Shown in pieces: positions 47,305 to 57,378 of a stretch of DNA of 64,000 nt. Under the pieces are notes generated by a model, which was not told the origin of the DNA, did not search any database, and was given only the letters and a program-made list of their open reading frames with translations. Source of the stretch: Alphaproteobacteria bacterium casp-alpha6 (GTDB taxonomy: Bacteria > Pseudomonadota > Alphaproteobacteria > Rhodobacterales > Rhodobacteraceae); assembly GCA_001510135.1 (NCBI GenBank), contig LFER01000020.1, positions 17,195 to 81,194 of the forward strand, read 5' to 3'. The first letter of the stretch is position 1. The number at the start of each line of letters is the position of its first letter. The translations under genes and the position numbers were made by a program.

Positions 47305-49842
47305 CTATTTTGAAGCCGTCTTTTTCCGTGTCGTCTTCTTTTTTGCCGGAGCTTTGCGTTTGCCCGATTTTGCAGCTTTTTCCGCAATCAGCGCGACAGC
47401 CATATCTAGCGTCACATCTTCAGGCGTGACATCCTTTGGCAAGGTGACATTAATTTTTTCATGTTTGATATAGGGACCATAACGCCCATCAAATACATTG
47501 ATTGTGCCGCCTTCGCTTGGATGCTCGCCCAATTCCTTTAAGGGCTTTGCCGCAGCACGCGCAGCACCGCGCCCGCCTCCTGAGGCGGCTTTGAGCGCGA
47601 GCTCTTCAACAGCGCGGTTCATCCCTATGGTAAAGACGTCATTCACATCTTTTATGTTGGCATAGATTTTTCCGTGCTTGATAAACGGTCCATAGCGTCC
47701 GATGCCCGCCTCGACCATTTCACCATCTTCTGGATGGGGACCAATTTCACGCGGCAGGCTAAGCAGCATTAACGCTTTTTCCAAATCAACTTCAGAGGCT
47801 TGCCAACCTTTGGGCAAGCTGGCGCGCGGGGGTTTGGGATTATCTTCACTCACATCTCCGCGCTGCACATAGGGACCAAAACGACCGGAGCGTAAACTTA
47901 TGTCATCCTCGCCATCTTGTCCCAAAATTTTATCGCCACTGTCTTGCTGGTCACCACCGATTTGGCGGGTATAACGACATTCAGGATAATTGCCGCATCC
48001 CACAAAGCCACCTGTTCTCGACGTTTTAAGATGCAATTGCCCAGCCCCACAAAGAGGACATGTCCGTGGATCGCTTCCATCCTCACGGGGGGGATAAAGT
48101 TGCGGCGCAAGCGCATCATCCAGAACATCCAAAACTTCTGAGATGCGCAGATCAGAGGTTTCTGAAATAGCTGCAGAGAAATCTCTCCAGAATTTGGACA
48201 GAACATCTTTGTAGTCAGCATCGCCCGCGCTGATGTGATCAAGCTGATCTTCAAGTCCCGCAGTGAAATCATATTCCACATATTGTTTGAAGAAATTCAA
48301 AAGGAATATTGTAACGATACGCCCTTTGTCCTCCGGAATGAGCCGATTTTGGTCTTTTCGCACATATTCGCGCTCCTGAATGGTGGTCACGATGCTGGCG
48401 TAGGTGGACGGGCGACCTATGCCCAATTCTTCCATTTTTTTGACCAGCGTGGCTTCGGTATAGCGCGCGGGCGGCTGGGTGAAATGCTGCTCGGGCGTGA
48501 TGGCGCGTTTTTCAACACCCTCCCCTTGCATCAGCTGTGGCAAAAGTCGGTCTTCACCATCGTTCGACGTATCATCGCGCCCCTCTTCATACACTTTGAG
48601 GAATCCGTCAAAAAGAACGACCTGACCATTCGCGCGCAGTCCGACCTGACCATCTTTGCTCATAATCTCAACAGTTGTGCGTTCCAGCTTTGCGGCTGCC
48701 ATTTGGCACGCAATGGTCCGTTTCCAGATCAGATCATAAAGTTTCCTTTGATCTGCATCCGTCAATTTCAGACTGGCGGCATCTTTGCTCGCATTTGTGG
48801 GGCGAATACATTCATGGGCTTCTTGCGCGTTTTTGGCTTTGTTTTTGTACATCCGTGGGCTGGAGGGCAGATACTCTTTCCCATACCGGTTTTCGATCGC
48901 TTCACGCGTCGCCATCACTGCTTCGGGGGCCATGTCGATGCCATCCGTACGCATATATGTAATATGACCCGCCTCATAGAGACGCTGGGCAGCTGACATT
49001 GTTTGACGCGCTCCCATGCCAAATTTGCGTGACGCTTCTTGCTGGAGGGTAGACGTCATGAAGGGCGCTGAGGGATTGCGCGCTGCAGGTTTTGCTTCGA
49101 CACTCTCAATGTAGAGATCGCGGCTGCGCACGGCTTGAACAGCCAATTCCGCCTTCGTTTCATTTTCAATATCATATTTGTCGAGCTTTTTGCCCGCGAG
49201 ATTAACAAGGCGCGCTTCAAATTCTTTACCCCGCGGTGATTTCAAAAGCGCCTTGACGCTCCAATATTCCTGCGGATTAAACGCCTCTATTTCCATTTCC
49301 CGCTCTACAATGAGACGGAGGCAAACTGATTGCACACGACCTGCAGAGCGTGCACCGGGGAGTTTGCGCCAAAGAACAGGTGACAGGTTAAAGCCCACCA
49401 GATAATCCAACGCGCGGCGCGCCAGATAGGCATCCACGAGCGGCGTATCGACTTCGCGTGGATTTGCCATAGCTTGGGTGACGGCTGATTTGGTGATCGC
49501 ATTAAAGACAACACGGCTGACAGGCGTATCGCTTTTGATCGCGCGGCGTTTGCGCAAGGCGTCTTCAAGATGCCAGCTGATCGCCTCCCCTTCCCGATCC
49601 GGGTCGGTTGCGAGAATAAGCGCGTTGTCTTCTTTAAGAGCGTCTGCAATCGCCTTGAGATGTTTGCGGCTGTCGTTGCCGACTTCCCAAGTCATTTCGA
49701 ACCCGTTTTCCGTGTCCACGGATCCGTCTTTTGCCGGAAGATCACGAATATGTCCAAAGGAGGCCAGAACAGTGTAATCTGGCCCCAGATATGAGTTGAT
49801 TGTCTTTGCTTTTGCAGGTGACTCAACAACAACAACGGGCAT
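47305..49842 (-). CDS. topA: DNA topoisomerase I
   Basis: Type IA topoisomerase that relaxes negative supercoils. 845 residues: N-terminal Toprim (VVVESPAKAKTINSYLG, DPDREGEAISWH), active-site Tyr in GHITYMRTDGI, and a C4 zinc finger (CPLCGAGQLHLKTS...CGNYPEC). Repeated C-terminal FGPYVQRG/YGPFIKHG modules lead to a Lys-rich tail (KRKAPAKKKTTRKKTASK) that probably binds DNA. dprA lies upstream on the same strand, a common pairing, but with a 465-bp gap. Confidence 0.97.
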   Translation of the reverse strand: MPVVVVESPAKAKTINSYLGPDYTVLASFGHIRDLPAKDGSVDTENGFEMTWEVGNDSRKHLKAIADALKEDNALILATDPDREGEAISWHLEDALRKRRAIKSDTPVSRVVFNAITKSAVTQAMANPREVDTPLVDAYLARRALDYLVGFNLSPVLWRKLPGARSAGRVQSVCLRLIVEREMEIEAFNPQEYWSVKALLKSPRGKEFEARLVNLAGKKLDKYDIENETKAELAVQAVRSRDLYIESVEAKPAARNPSAPFMTSTLQQEASRKFGMGARQTMSAAQRLYEAGHITYMRTDGIDMAPEAVMATREAIENRYGKEYLPSSPRMYKNKAKNAQEAHECIRPTNASKDAASLKLTDADQRKLYDLIWKRTIACQMAAAKLERTTVEIMSKDGQVGLRANGQVVLFDGFLKVYEEGRDDTSNDGEDRLLPQLMQGEGVEKRAITPEQHFTQPPARYTEATLVKKMEELGIGRPSTYASIVTTIQEREYVRKDQNRLIPEDKGRIVTIFLLNFFKQYVEYDFTAGLEDQLDHISAGDADYKDVLSKFWRDFSAAISETSDLRISEVLDVLDDALAPQLYPPREDGSDPRTCPLCGAGQLHLKTSRTGGFVGCGNYPECRYTRQIGGDQQDSGDKILGQDGEDDISLRSGRFGPYVQRGDVSEDNPKPPRASLPKGWQASEVDLEKALMLLSLPREIGPHPEDGEMVEAGIGRYGPFIKHGKIYANIKDVNDVFTIGMNRAVEELALKAASGGGRGAARAAAKPLKELGEHPSEGGTINVFDGRYGPYIKHEKINVTLPKDVTPEDVTLDMAVALIAEKAAKSGKRKAPAKKKTTRKKTASK

Positions 49843-50307
49843 TATGGTTCCTTCCGAGTCAGCGAATATCCTCTAGCGGCGGAACATGCGGGGAAATATC
49901 CACATTTGTCAATGCAGCCATTTCATAAGAAATTCCCCTCAGAACGAAGCAATGAGACGGGCCAATTCACTGCCAAAAATCAGAAAAAATCAGTTGGTTT
50001 TCAAAATTTTACAGCTTGGAGAACCCGCCTGAAACCAAATTTTTTCTTAGATCACAAGACGCACAACGGTTGTTCTATTGTCGCATATGACCGTCTAAAA
50101 ATCGTAAAAGACAGCTCTCTTTTTGGTGGCCTTTACCGGATTTCGGCGGCAAGGCCGCTTTGGCGCCCACCAATTTCTACTTCTCGAAATTCCTTTAATT
50201 AAGAGGCCTCCCTTGGTCTTGAATTTTCGACTTGCAAGACGATAACATTATTCAGGCAGGGCATGTATAGGGCGATTATAGGGCGATGGTATTTGCGAAA
50301 CATACAC
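49843..50307. other. 465-bp gap between dprA and topA, no gene seen
   Basis: Open frames here (for example 49906-50202 on the plus strand) lack ribosome-binding sites and any family-like sequence. The topA promoter must lie here. A GC-rich inverted stretch near 50146-50170 (GCGGCAAGGCCGC) could form a hairpin on the minus-strand transcript past dprA. Nothing else recognised. Confidence 0.4.
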
Positions 50308-51447
50308 CTAAGACGCCATGGTTTTTGATAACAACCCTCCGGGTTGACGCAGTACTTTGCCTTCCAGCTCTAATTCCACCACTACTGCAGAGGTCTGCGC
50401 AGCATTTCCTGAAATATCCCTGATCAATTGATCTTCGGACATGGGTGATGGGCCAAGCCGGCGCAATATTTCGCTGTGAAGTTTCGCGGTCTCAGGAAGT
50501 GTTCGTTTTTGCGGTTCGCTATGCATAAAGAGATCTCTTTGATCACTATTCTGTTCGACTCCCAAGGCATTTAACACATCTTCTGCAGACCGAACCAGTA
50601 TTGCCCCATCGCGGATCAGGCTGTTGCAGCCTGATGCGCGTGCATCAAACGAGTGACCGGGAACGGCAAAAACGTCTCGTCCCTGATCGAGTGCAAATCG
50701 CGCCGTGATCAGACTGCCTGATTTTCCTGCAGCCTCAATTACGACAAGCGCTTTGCTTATCCCGGAAATAAGCCGATTTCGTGCAGGAAAGTGGCGGGCA
50801 AGGGGTTGCTGTGTGATGGGCTGTTCAGTGATCAAAACACCTTTTGTCTCCATCTGGGTGAACAGCGCGGCATTTTCAGCCGGATAGGCAATATCAATTC
50901 CCCCAGCCAAAATCGCGATCGTCCCCGTTTCCAAGGCGGCATGATGTGCTGCAGCATCGATGCCGCGGGCAAGCCCCGAGACAACAACAACGCCTTTTTC
51001 GCCAAGTGCTGAAGACATTGCGCGCGCCATACGCGTCCCAAGGGATGATGCATTGCGCGCGCCCACAAGCGCGATTTTGGTGCCATGCAAAAGATCTAAA
51101 TTGCCTTTGCACCACAGCATCGGAGGGCAATCATCCAAAGCCTCTAGCGGTTTTGGGAAATTCTTGTCTCCGCGACATAAAAGGGTGGAACCTAGGTCTT
51201 TTCCCCGTTTTAATTCAAACAAGGCGTCTCGCGCCGCATGTGGGCGATACTTTTCTACCCCTGCATTTTTGGCAATATCGGGAAGAGCACAAAGCGCTGC
51301 CTCTGCAGATCCATATTCTGACAGAAGCCGGTAAAATGTGGCTATGCCAACTCTGCGAGACCGTAAGAGACGAAGCCATGAAACCCGCTCATCTTCCGAG
51401 GTGGGTGGGAGTAGGGGGTGAGAGGAAGAACTAAAATCGTCGGCCAT
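50308..51447 (-). CDS. dprA: DNA-processing protein DprA
   Basis: Loads RecA on incoming single-stranded DNA in natural transformation. 379 residues: an N-terminal helical/SAM-like domain, then the Rossmann core with GARNASSLGTRMA, VSGLARGIDAAAH, GTIAILAGGIDIAYPAEN and PARNRLISGISKA. A C-terminal winged helix (LGPSPMSEDQLIRDI) ends the protein. ATG 51447 is chosen; the preceding GTG (51450) is possible. Confidence 0.95.
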   Translation of the reverse strand: MADDFSSSSHPLLPPTSEDERVSWLRLLRSRRVGIATFYRLLSEYGSAEAALCALPDIAKNAGVEKYRPHAARDALFELKRGKDLGSTLLCRGDKNFPKPLEALDDCPPMLWCKGNLDLLHGTKIALVGARNASSLGTRMARAMSSALGEKGVVVVSGLARGIDAAAHHAALETGTIAILAGGIDIAYPAENAALFTQMETKGVLITEQPITQQPLARHFPARNRLISGISKALVVIEAAGKSGSLITARFALDQGRDVFAVPGHSFDARASGCNSLIRDGAILVRSAEDVLNALGVEQNSDQRDLFMHSEPQKRTLPETAKLHSEILRRLGPSPMSEDQLIRDISGNAAQTSAVVVELELEGKVLRQPGGLLSKTMAS

Positions 51448-51519
51448 CACAACTCCGTCACTTACAAGAATCGTTTTAGGTCCGATAGGTTAAATCTAGG
51501 TAAATTATTATAAAATTGA

Positions 51520-52941
51520 TCAGTCTGACGCACCTCCAACAGTCAAACCCCCAATCATCAAAGTCGGTTGACCAACGCCCACGGGTACCCATTGGCCCTG
51601 TTTGCCACAGTTTCCCATTCCTGGGTCCAATGCCATGTCATTGCCAACCGCCCGAATTTTTTTCAACGCGGTAGCCCCGTCCCCAATCAGGGTCGCACCT
51701 TTGATCGGCGCGCCAACCTTACCATTTTTGACCCGATATGCCTCGGTACAGGAAAAGACGAATTTTCCGTTGGTTATGTCAACCTGACCACCTCCAAAAC
51801 CAACAGCATAAATACCATCTGTCAAATCTGCCAGAATATCTTTGGGGTCGCTCTTGCCACCAAGCATATAGGTATTGGTCATACGGGGCATAGGCACATG
51901 GGCAAAACTCTGGCGACGTCCGTTTCCTGTGGGTTTAACACCCATCAATCGCGCATTCTGGCGATCCTGCATATAGCCGACCAGAACGCCCTCTTCGACA
52001 AGTGTGTTTTTGGCTGATGGGGTGCCTTCATCATCAATATTGATCGATCCGCGCCTCTCGGGAAGTGTGCCATCGTCCAACACAGTGACCTCGGGTGCTG
52101 CAATTTTTTGGCCCATCAGTCCGGCAAATGCGCTGGATCCCTTTCGGTTAAAATCACCCTCCAGCCCGTGTCCAATGGCCTCGTGCAAAAGGATCCCAGG
52201 CCAGCCGGGACCAAGAACGACATCCATGGTCCCAGCGGGCGCAGGTACAGCCTCAAGATTTACAAGTGCTATTCTCAGGGCCTCACGCACTTTGGCCTGC
52301 CAGGCATCAAATGCAATAAGTCGGGTCAAATCGAAACGACCCCCACCGCCGCTGTAACCTGATTCCCGTCTTCCATCCTGCTCAACGATAACCGACACAT
52401 TAAGATTGCACATTGGCCGCGTGTCTTCATAGATTTCACCGTTCGGTCGCAGAATGGTGACTTCTTTGCACCCCGCAGAAAGCGACACACTGACTTGCAC
52501 AACGCGCGGATCAAGAGCACGGGCAAAATCATTTATTTCTTTCAAAAGATCCACCTTGGCGGCAAAGGGAACATCCATCATCGGGTTTATCGGATCGTAT
52601 AAATGCTGGTTGCTGCGTGTGGGAGCATCCGCCAGAATGCCTCCGCCCGATTTGGACGCAAGAGCCACAATGTCCTCCGCCCGCCGCAGCGCTGCCTCAG
52701 ACACCTCCGTCGAATGCGCATATCCCGTGGCCTCACCACGCACAGAGCGTAGTCCAAACCCTTCCGAGGCATCATAACTTGCCTGTTTGAGGCTTTGATC
52801 ATCGTAGACGAGCGCCTCAGACCGGCTGCGCTCAAGGTACAATTCCCCATCATCAGCGCCATCCGTCACACGCTTCAACGTTGAAAGGGCATTTGCTTTA
52901 TCTAGATTTTGCTCGAATGGGGAAAATAAATTCTGTGACAT
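51520..52941 (-). CDS. tldD: Metalloprotease TldD
   Basis: With TldE (PmbA) it forms a heterodimeric protease that matures peptides such as microcins and degrades unfolded tails. 473 residues; the zinc motif HEAIGHGLEGD lies near residue 257, with GWPGILLHEA before it and the C-terminal GNCGKQGQWVPVGVGQP. tldE is not in the window. Divergent from the cytochrome oxidase operon, as commonly seen in Rhodobacterales. Confidence 0.95.
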   Translation of the reverse strand: MSQNLFSPFEQNLDKANALSTLKRVTDGADDGELYLERSRSEALVYDDQSLKQASYDASEGFGLRSVRGEATGYAHSTEVSEAALRRAEDIVALASKSGGGILADAPTRSNQHLYDPINPMMDVPFAAKVDLLKEINDFARALDPRVVQVSVSLSAGCKEVTILRPNGEIYEDTRPMCNLNVSVIVEQDGRRESGYSGGGGRFDLTRLIAFDAWQAKVREALRIALVNLEAVPAPAGTMDVVLGPGWPGILLHEAIGHGLEGDFNRKGSSAFAGLMGQKIAAPEVTVLDDGTLPERRGSINIDDEGTPSAKNTLVEEGVLVGYMQDRQNARLMGVKPTGNGRRQSFAHVPMPRMTNTYMLGGKSDPKDILADLTDGIYAVGFGGGQVDITNGKFVFSCTEAYRVKNGKVGAPIKGATLIGDGATALKKIRAVGNDMALDPGMGNCGKQGQWVPVGVGQPTLMIGGLTVGGASD

Positions 52942-53131
52942 TGCTGTACCTTAGGTCAGTTGTTTCCTTGCAGGACGTCAAAAAAGCTCAAAAAGCGTCC
53001 GTTTGCCGCAAGCTGTTATCTTTATCTCTTGCGCAGAATATGATTTTAGGGTTCCAGATGACAACCAGATTCCTCAGGACATACTGTAGCGGTCCGCCGG
53101 AATAACGCCAACGAATAGACTGGGTTTATTG

Positions 53132-54052
53132 ATGCGAACAACTTCGACACTTTTTGGCCTACTGGCTGCAATTGCAGCTTTGCCTGCTATGGCGCAAGAC
53201 AATCTTGAAATTATCGGTAAGCCAATAGACGGAAAAATGGGTTTTCAACCGGCAGCAACTGGGCAATCAGAGGGGCTTCAGTCCTTAGATTTTGGGCTTT
53301 TGATCGTGATTACGCTGATCGTGCTGTTTGTTGTGGGACTTTTGCTCTATGCGGTCGTCCGCTTTAACCGCAAAGCAAACCCGACACCTGCGAATTTCAC
53401 TCACAATACGAAGCTGGAAGTAGCTTGGACGGTCGTTCCGGTATTCATCCTTCTTGGGATTGCCGTCTTCTCGCTTCCGGAACTGTTTCGCCAGCAAGAG
53501 ATCCCCGAAGGTGACGTGAATATCAAAGTGACCGGATACCAGTGGTATTGGGGGTATGAGTACACAGACCACGGTTTTGGTTTTGACAGCAACCTGCTTG
53601 GTGGACCTGCGACAATAGACACGGATGCGCGGCCTGCGGATGCAGATGTTCGTCCTTACGTGCTGGATGCAGCGATGGAAGCCAAGTTGGCAGATGCTGG
53701 ATACAGCAAGAATGAATTTTTGCTGGCAACAGACACAGCCGTGGTTGTTCCTATCAACAAAATCATCGTGATGACAGTCACTGGCGGGGACGTTATCCAC
53801 AGCTGGACGATACCGGCTTTCGGCGTGAAGCAGGACGGGGTACCCGGCCGGATTGCCCAACTTTGGTTCAAGCCAACGAAAGAGGGTGTTTACTTCGGTC
53901 AATGTTCTGAGCTTTGCGGCAAGGACCACGCATATATGCCCATCACGGTGAAAGTGGTCAGCCAAGACGCTTACGAAGCCTGGTTGAAAGAGGCTTCTGA
54001 CGAATACGCAGGCATTCACAATAACCTAGAATACGAAGTCGCTTCGAACTGA
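53132..54052 (+). CDS. ctaC: Cytochrome c oxidase subunit II
   Basis: Carries the CuA centre that accepts electrons from cytochrome c. 306 residues: signal peptide (to about MAQ22), two membrane helices (about 54-76 and 98-116) and the periplasmic cupredoxin domain. CuA ligands are His223, Cys258, Glu260, Cys262, His266 and Met269 ([14 protein letters not shown]), and the aromatic electron-entry patch [10 protein letters not shown] is at 135-144. First gene of ctaC-ctaB-orf-ctaG-ctaE; subunit I (ctaD) is elsewhere. Confidence 0.97.
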   Translation: MRTTSTLFGLLAAIAALPAMAQDNLEIIGKPIDGKMGFQPAATGQSEGLQSLDFGLLIVITLIVLFVVGLLLYAVVRFNRKANPTPANFTHNTKLEVAWTVVPVFILLGIAVFSLPELFRQQEIPEGDVNIKVTGYQWYWGYEYTDHGFGFDSNLLGGPATIDTDARPADADVRPYVLDAAMEAKLADAGYSKNEFLLATDTAVVVPINKIIVMTVTGGDVIHSWTIPAFGVKQDGVPGRIAQLWFKPTKEGVYFGQCSELCGKDHAYMPITVKVVSQDAYEAWLKEASDEYAGIHNNLEYEVASN

Positions 54053-54093
54053 TATGATCACTCCCGCCTTTGTGGGAAAAGATTGGACAACGC

Positions 54094-55059
54094 ATGACAG
54101 ATGCAAGCATAACATCGTCAAACTTGGGTACGGCAGGGGGGTCTTCTGTCATCTCAGAGGCACAGTTCAGGGATTTCTATGAACTGCTCAAGCCCCGTGT
54201 CATGCGTCTTGTCGTGTTTACGGGGTTGGTTGGCCTGATTGCGGCCCCCGCCCCAATCCATCCATTTGTGGGCTTTGTCGCGGTCTTGTGCATTGCTATC
54301 GGCGGTGGTGCAGCGGGTGCTCTGAACATGTGGTGGGACGCAGATATCGACGCGATCATGAAGCGGACAAGCAAACGGCCGATCCCTGCAGGCAAAGTGA
54401 CCTTGCAAGAGGCACGGGGCCTTGGCTTTGCACTTTCTGGATTTTCCGTAATGATGCTTGGCCTTGCCACCAATTGGTTTGCTGCGGGATTGCTGGCTTT
54501 CACGATTTTTTTCTACGTTGTCATCTATACGATCTGGCTGAAACGGATAACTCCCCAAAACATCGTAATTGGTGGCGCCGCGGGCGCTTTTCCTCCTATG
54601 GTGGGCTGGGCTGCGGTGACAGGAGACGTGTCGTTTGAGAGCTTTTTGATGTTTGCTCTTATTTTTATGTGGACCCCGCCGCATTTCTGGGCTTTGGCGC
54701 TGTTTACACGCAGTGATTATGACAATGCCTCAATTCCGATGTTGACAGTAACGCACGGGCGCAAATCGACCCGCAAACATATATTGGCTTACACGGTACT
54801 TTTGGCGGCATTGGCCTTTGGCATGTGCTTTACCGGACTTGGTGGCCCTGTGTTCATTACAACCGCCATCATCTTGAATGCGCTCTTTCTCAAGGGGGCT
54901 TGGACGATCTGGCAAAGGGATGAGCGGCAGAGCGAAGCGGACAATTTTCTTGCGGAGCGGAAATTTTTCAAGCTCTCTCTCTTGTACCTTTTTGTGCACT
55001 TTGGCGCGATTGTTATCGATTGTGGCCTTGCCCAAGTCGGACTATGGGGCGTGTTATGA
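54094..55059 (+). CDS. ctaB: Protohaem IX farnesyltransferase
   Basis: Makes haem O for cytochrome oxidase. 321-residue UbiA-fold membrane protein with the prenyl-diphosphate motif [19 protein letters not shown] and [14 protein letters not shown] as the second Asp-rich region. ATG 54094 (MTDASITS) is preferred to 54070, which lies in the leader. The stop overlaps the next gene as ATGA. Confidence 0.95.
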   Translation: MTDASITSSNLGTAGGSSVISEAQFRDFYELLKPRVMRLVVFTGLVGLIAAPAPIHPFVGFVAVLCIAIGGGAAGALNMWWDADIDAIMKRTSKRPIPAGKVTLQEARGLGFALSGFSVMMLGLATNWFAAGLLAFTIFFYVVIYTIWLKRITPQNIVIGGAAGAFPPMVGWAAVTGDVSFESFLMFALIFMWTPPHFWALALFTRSDYDNASIPMLTVTHGRKSTRKHILAYTVLLAALAFGMCFTGLGGPVFITTAIILNALFLKGAWTIWQRDERQSEADNFLAERKFFKLSLLYLFVHFGAIVIDCGLAQVGLWGVL

Positions 55060-55223
55060 ACTTTCGACCAGAACACGAATTGCATACACGCCGCTTTAGC
55101 CGCAATATTGGCCTTGGTTTGGTACTGGCGGCCTTTGTGGCACTTATTTTTGGTTTGACCGTTGTGAAAATCACAGAAGGTGATGTCGCACGCGCCATTG
55201 CGGGGGCCTCATCCAATGAATAG
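55056..55223 (+). CDS. Small single-pass membrane protein of the oxidase operon
   Basis: 55 residues: a polar N-tail ([16 protein letters not shown]), one membrane helix ([20 protein letters not shown]) and [11 protein letters not shown]. It sits between ctaB and ctaG, overlapping both (4 and 8 bp), an arrangement conserved in relatives of Paracoccus and Rhodobacter. Presumably an oxidase assembly or small structural protein; no activity known. Confidence 0.8.
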   Translation: MNFRPEHELHTRRFSRNIGLGLVLAAFVALIFGLTVVKITEGDVARAIAGASSNE

Positions 55224-55791
55224 CAGCGCAAATAGCAAAACCGCTATGAAAGCCGTTGGCGTTGTCATTTTGATGGGCTCGCTGGCATGGGCGTCTGTGC
55301 CGTTTTACGACTGGTTTTGCCGCACCACGGGTTTTGGTGGCGTAACAAAACAGGCGGAACAAGCCTCTGACATCGTGCTTGATAAAACGATAAAAGTACG
55401 CTTTGACGCCTCTGTTGACCGCGGGATGGAATGGCAATTCAAACCGGTTGAGCGTGAAATGGAGCTTAGAATTGGGGAAACAGGGCTGGCGTTTTATGAA
55501 GCCTATAACCCATCTAACCGCCCCATTGCGGGAACAGCGAGCTATAATGTAGCGCCCTATGACGCAGGGGCTTATTTTACAAAAATCGCTTGTTTCTGCT
55601 TTGAAAGACAGGTCTTACAACCCGGTGAACGGGTACAAATGCCAGTGACATTCTATGTGGACCCGGAGATTGTGTCGGATCGTGATGCAAAGTTTACGAA
55701 AGTGATCACATTGTCCTACACATTTTATGAAACCGATCTCGATGCTGAGTCTGCGGCCCTTGCAGAGCCACAGATATTCAGATTTAACTAA
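55216..55791 (+). CDS. ctaG: Cytochrome c oxidase assembly protein CtaG/Cox11
   Basis: Delivers copper to the CuB site of subunit I. 191 residues: an N-terminal membrane anchor (about 11-29) and periplasmic Ig-like domain. Copper cysteines Cys126 and Cys128 are in [10 protein letters not shown], with Cys35 after the anchor ([12 protein letters not shown]). The ATG lies inside the end of the preceding small gene. Confidence 0.95.
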   Translation: MNSSANSKTAMKAVGVVILMGSLAWASVPFYDWFCRTTGFGGVTKQAEQASDIVLDKTIKVRFDASVDRGMEWQFKPVEREMELRIGETGLAFYEAYNPSNRPIAGTASYNVAPYDAGAYFTKIACFCFERQVLQPGERVQMPVTFYVDPEIVSDRDAKFTKVITLSYTFYETDLDAESAALAEPQIFRFN

Positions 55792-55812
55792 GCCATCCGA
55801 CGAGGGAAAACT

Positions 55813-56613
55813 ATGGCGCACGAAAAAAACCATGACTATCACATTCTGAACCCATCGCTTTGGCCTCTTTTGGGGGCAATAGCGGGGTTTGTTATGCTCT
55901 TTGGAGCAGTACTCTTTTTCCACGACAGTGGACCTTGGGTATTGCTGGTGGGCTTTGTAGGCGTACTTTACGTCATGTTTGGATGGTGGTCGGATACGGT
56001 CACCGAAAATCAGATTGGGGATCACACGCCCGTGGTTCTTATCGGGTTAAGATACGGCTTCATCCTGTTTATCATGTCCGAAGTCATGTTCTTTTCCGCG
56101 TGGTTCTGGAGTTTTTTCAAACATGCCATGTACCCAATGGGCGAAATGAGCCCCATTGAGGATAGCGTATGGCCACCTGTGGGCATTGAAACGTTTGACC
56201 CATGGCACCTGCCCTTAATCAACACATTGATCCTTTTGTGTTCGGGCGCGGCAGCAACATGGGCGCATCACGCGCTCGTGCACGAAGAAAACCGCAGCGA
56301 TATGAAATGGGGATTGATCATTGCCATTGCACTTGGCGCACTGTTCACGGTCTTTCAGGCGTATGAATACAGCCACGCGGCCTTTGGATTTTCCGGCAAT
56401 ATCTATGGCGCGAATTTCTTTATGGCGACGGGATTCCATGGATTTCACGTTCTTGTGGGAACAATCTTTTTGTTCATCTGCCTGATGCGCGTGATGCGGG
56501 GACATTTTACAGCCACCAATCACCTTGGCTTTGAGGCCGCGGCTTGGTATTGGCACTTTGTGGATGTCGTCTGGCTCTTCCTGTTTGCTGCGGTCTACAT
56601 CTGGGGCGGTTAG
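55813..56613 (+). CDS. ctaE: Cytochrome c oxidase subunit III
   Basis: 266-residue, seven-helix membrane subunit. [20 protein letters not shown] (helix III Glu), [15 protein letters not shown] and the terminal [27 protein letters not shown] are diagnostic. It protects the proton-uptake path and stabilises subunit I. It is followed by a strong terminator, so the oxidase operon proper ends here. Confidence 0.96.
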   Translation: MAHEKNHDYHILNPSLWPLLGAIAGFVMLFGAVLFFHDSGPWVLLVGFVGVLYVMFGWWSDTVTENQIGDHTPVVLIGLRYGFILFIMSEVMFFSAWFWSFFKHAMYPMGEMSPIEDSVWPPVGIETFDPWHLPLINTLILLCSGAAATWAHHALVHEENRSDMKWGLIIAIALGALFTVFQAYEYSHAAFGFSGNIYGANFFMATGFHGFHVLVGTIFLFICLMRVMRGHFTATNHLGFEAAAWYWHFVDVVWLFLFAAVYIWGG

Positions 56614-56648
56614 TGTTTAGGTCGTAGCATTTGGCAAAGATATCTCTT

Positions 56649-56679
56649 AAAAGCGCACAACATTTGGTGCGCTTTTTTA
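56649..56679 (+). terminator. Rho-independent terminator after ctaE
   Basis: AAGCGCAC and GTGCGCTT form an 8-bp stem with a 9-nt loop, directly followed by TTTTAT. It separates ctaE from the SURF1 gene, whose start lies only about 20 bp beyond. Confidence 0.85.
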
Positions 56680-56697
56680 TTGGGACGTGAGACAGCA

Positions 56698-57378
56698 TTG
56701 AAACGTGTGGCCTTTATAGTGATCGTGGCGGTTTTGGGAACCGGCGTGCTTTTGTCTTTGGGCAAATGGCAGCTGGATCGGCGCGTCTGGAAAGAGACCA
56801 TACTACGCGACATCAACAGTCGCATATCGGACACGCCCGTAAGTGTGCCTGAAACGCCTCTTCCGCAACGTGACAGATATTTGCCCGTGATAGAGCAAGG
56901 CATCATAGAAAACGCGCATGTGAAAGTATTGGCCAGCCGCAAACATATCGGTGCCGGCTACCGTATCATTTCACCCTTTGTTATAGAGGGGCGGCGCGTT
57001 CTTCTGGATCGTGGATTCATCAAGGTTGATGATCCCCTGCCCGCCCCCTCTCAAAGCATTTCGCAGGTCAAAGGTAACCTCCATTGGCCAAAGGACGCTG
57101 ACGAATTCACGCCTGAACCAGATCTGAAAAATAATCTTTGGTTTGCCAGAGATGTTCCCGCCTTGGCACAGCATTTTGGAACAGAGCCCATTCTAATCAT
57201 TGCCTCTGATGTCACCCCTGCAACGTCCAAATTGGCCCCTTTGCCGGTAGATACGTCAGGTATTCCAAACGATCATCTGCAATACGCGATAACATGGTTT
57301 TCATTGGCTCTGGTCTGGACATTTATGAGCGTTGCATTTTTATGGCACACAAGACACAGAATAAAAGGTAAAGGATGA
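56698..57378 (+). CDS. SURF1-family oxidase assembly protein
   Basis: A 226-residue protein with terminal membrane helices (residues 2-18 and about 200-218) flanking a periplasmic domain: LSLGKWQLDRRVWKE, RHIGAGYRIISPF-type (seen as KHIGAGYRIISPF), VLLDRGFIK, PNDHLQYAITWFSLA. SURF1 inserts haem a into subunit I. There is no ATG: TTG 56698 (behind GAGA) fits the family N-terminus better than TTG 56680, which lies in the terminator. It is transcribed past that terminator or from its own promoter. Confidence 0.9.
   Translation: MKRVAFIVIVAVLGTGVLLSLGKWQLDRRVWKETILRDINSRISDTPVSVPETPLPQRDRYLPVIEQGIIENAHVKVLASRKHIGAGYRIISPFVIEGRRVLLDRGFIKVDDPLPAPSQSISQVKGNLHWPKDADEFTPEPDLKNNLWFARDVPALAQHFGTEPILIIASDVTPATSKLAPLPVDTSGIPNDHLQYAITWFSLALVWTFMSVAFLWHTRHRIKGKG

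Noticed and set aside
48235..48996. 253-codon plus-strand frame
   Set aside because: Antisense to topA, whose motifs are unambiguous.
53285..54019. 244-codon minus-strand frame
   Set aside because: Antisense to ctaC; no coding character.
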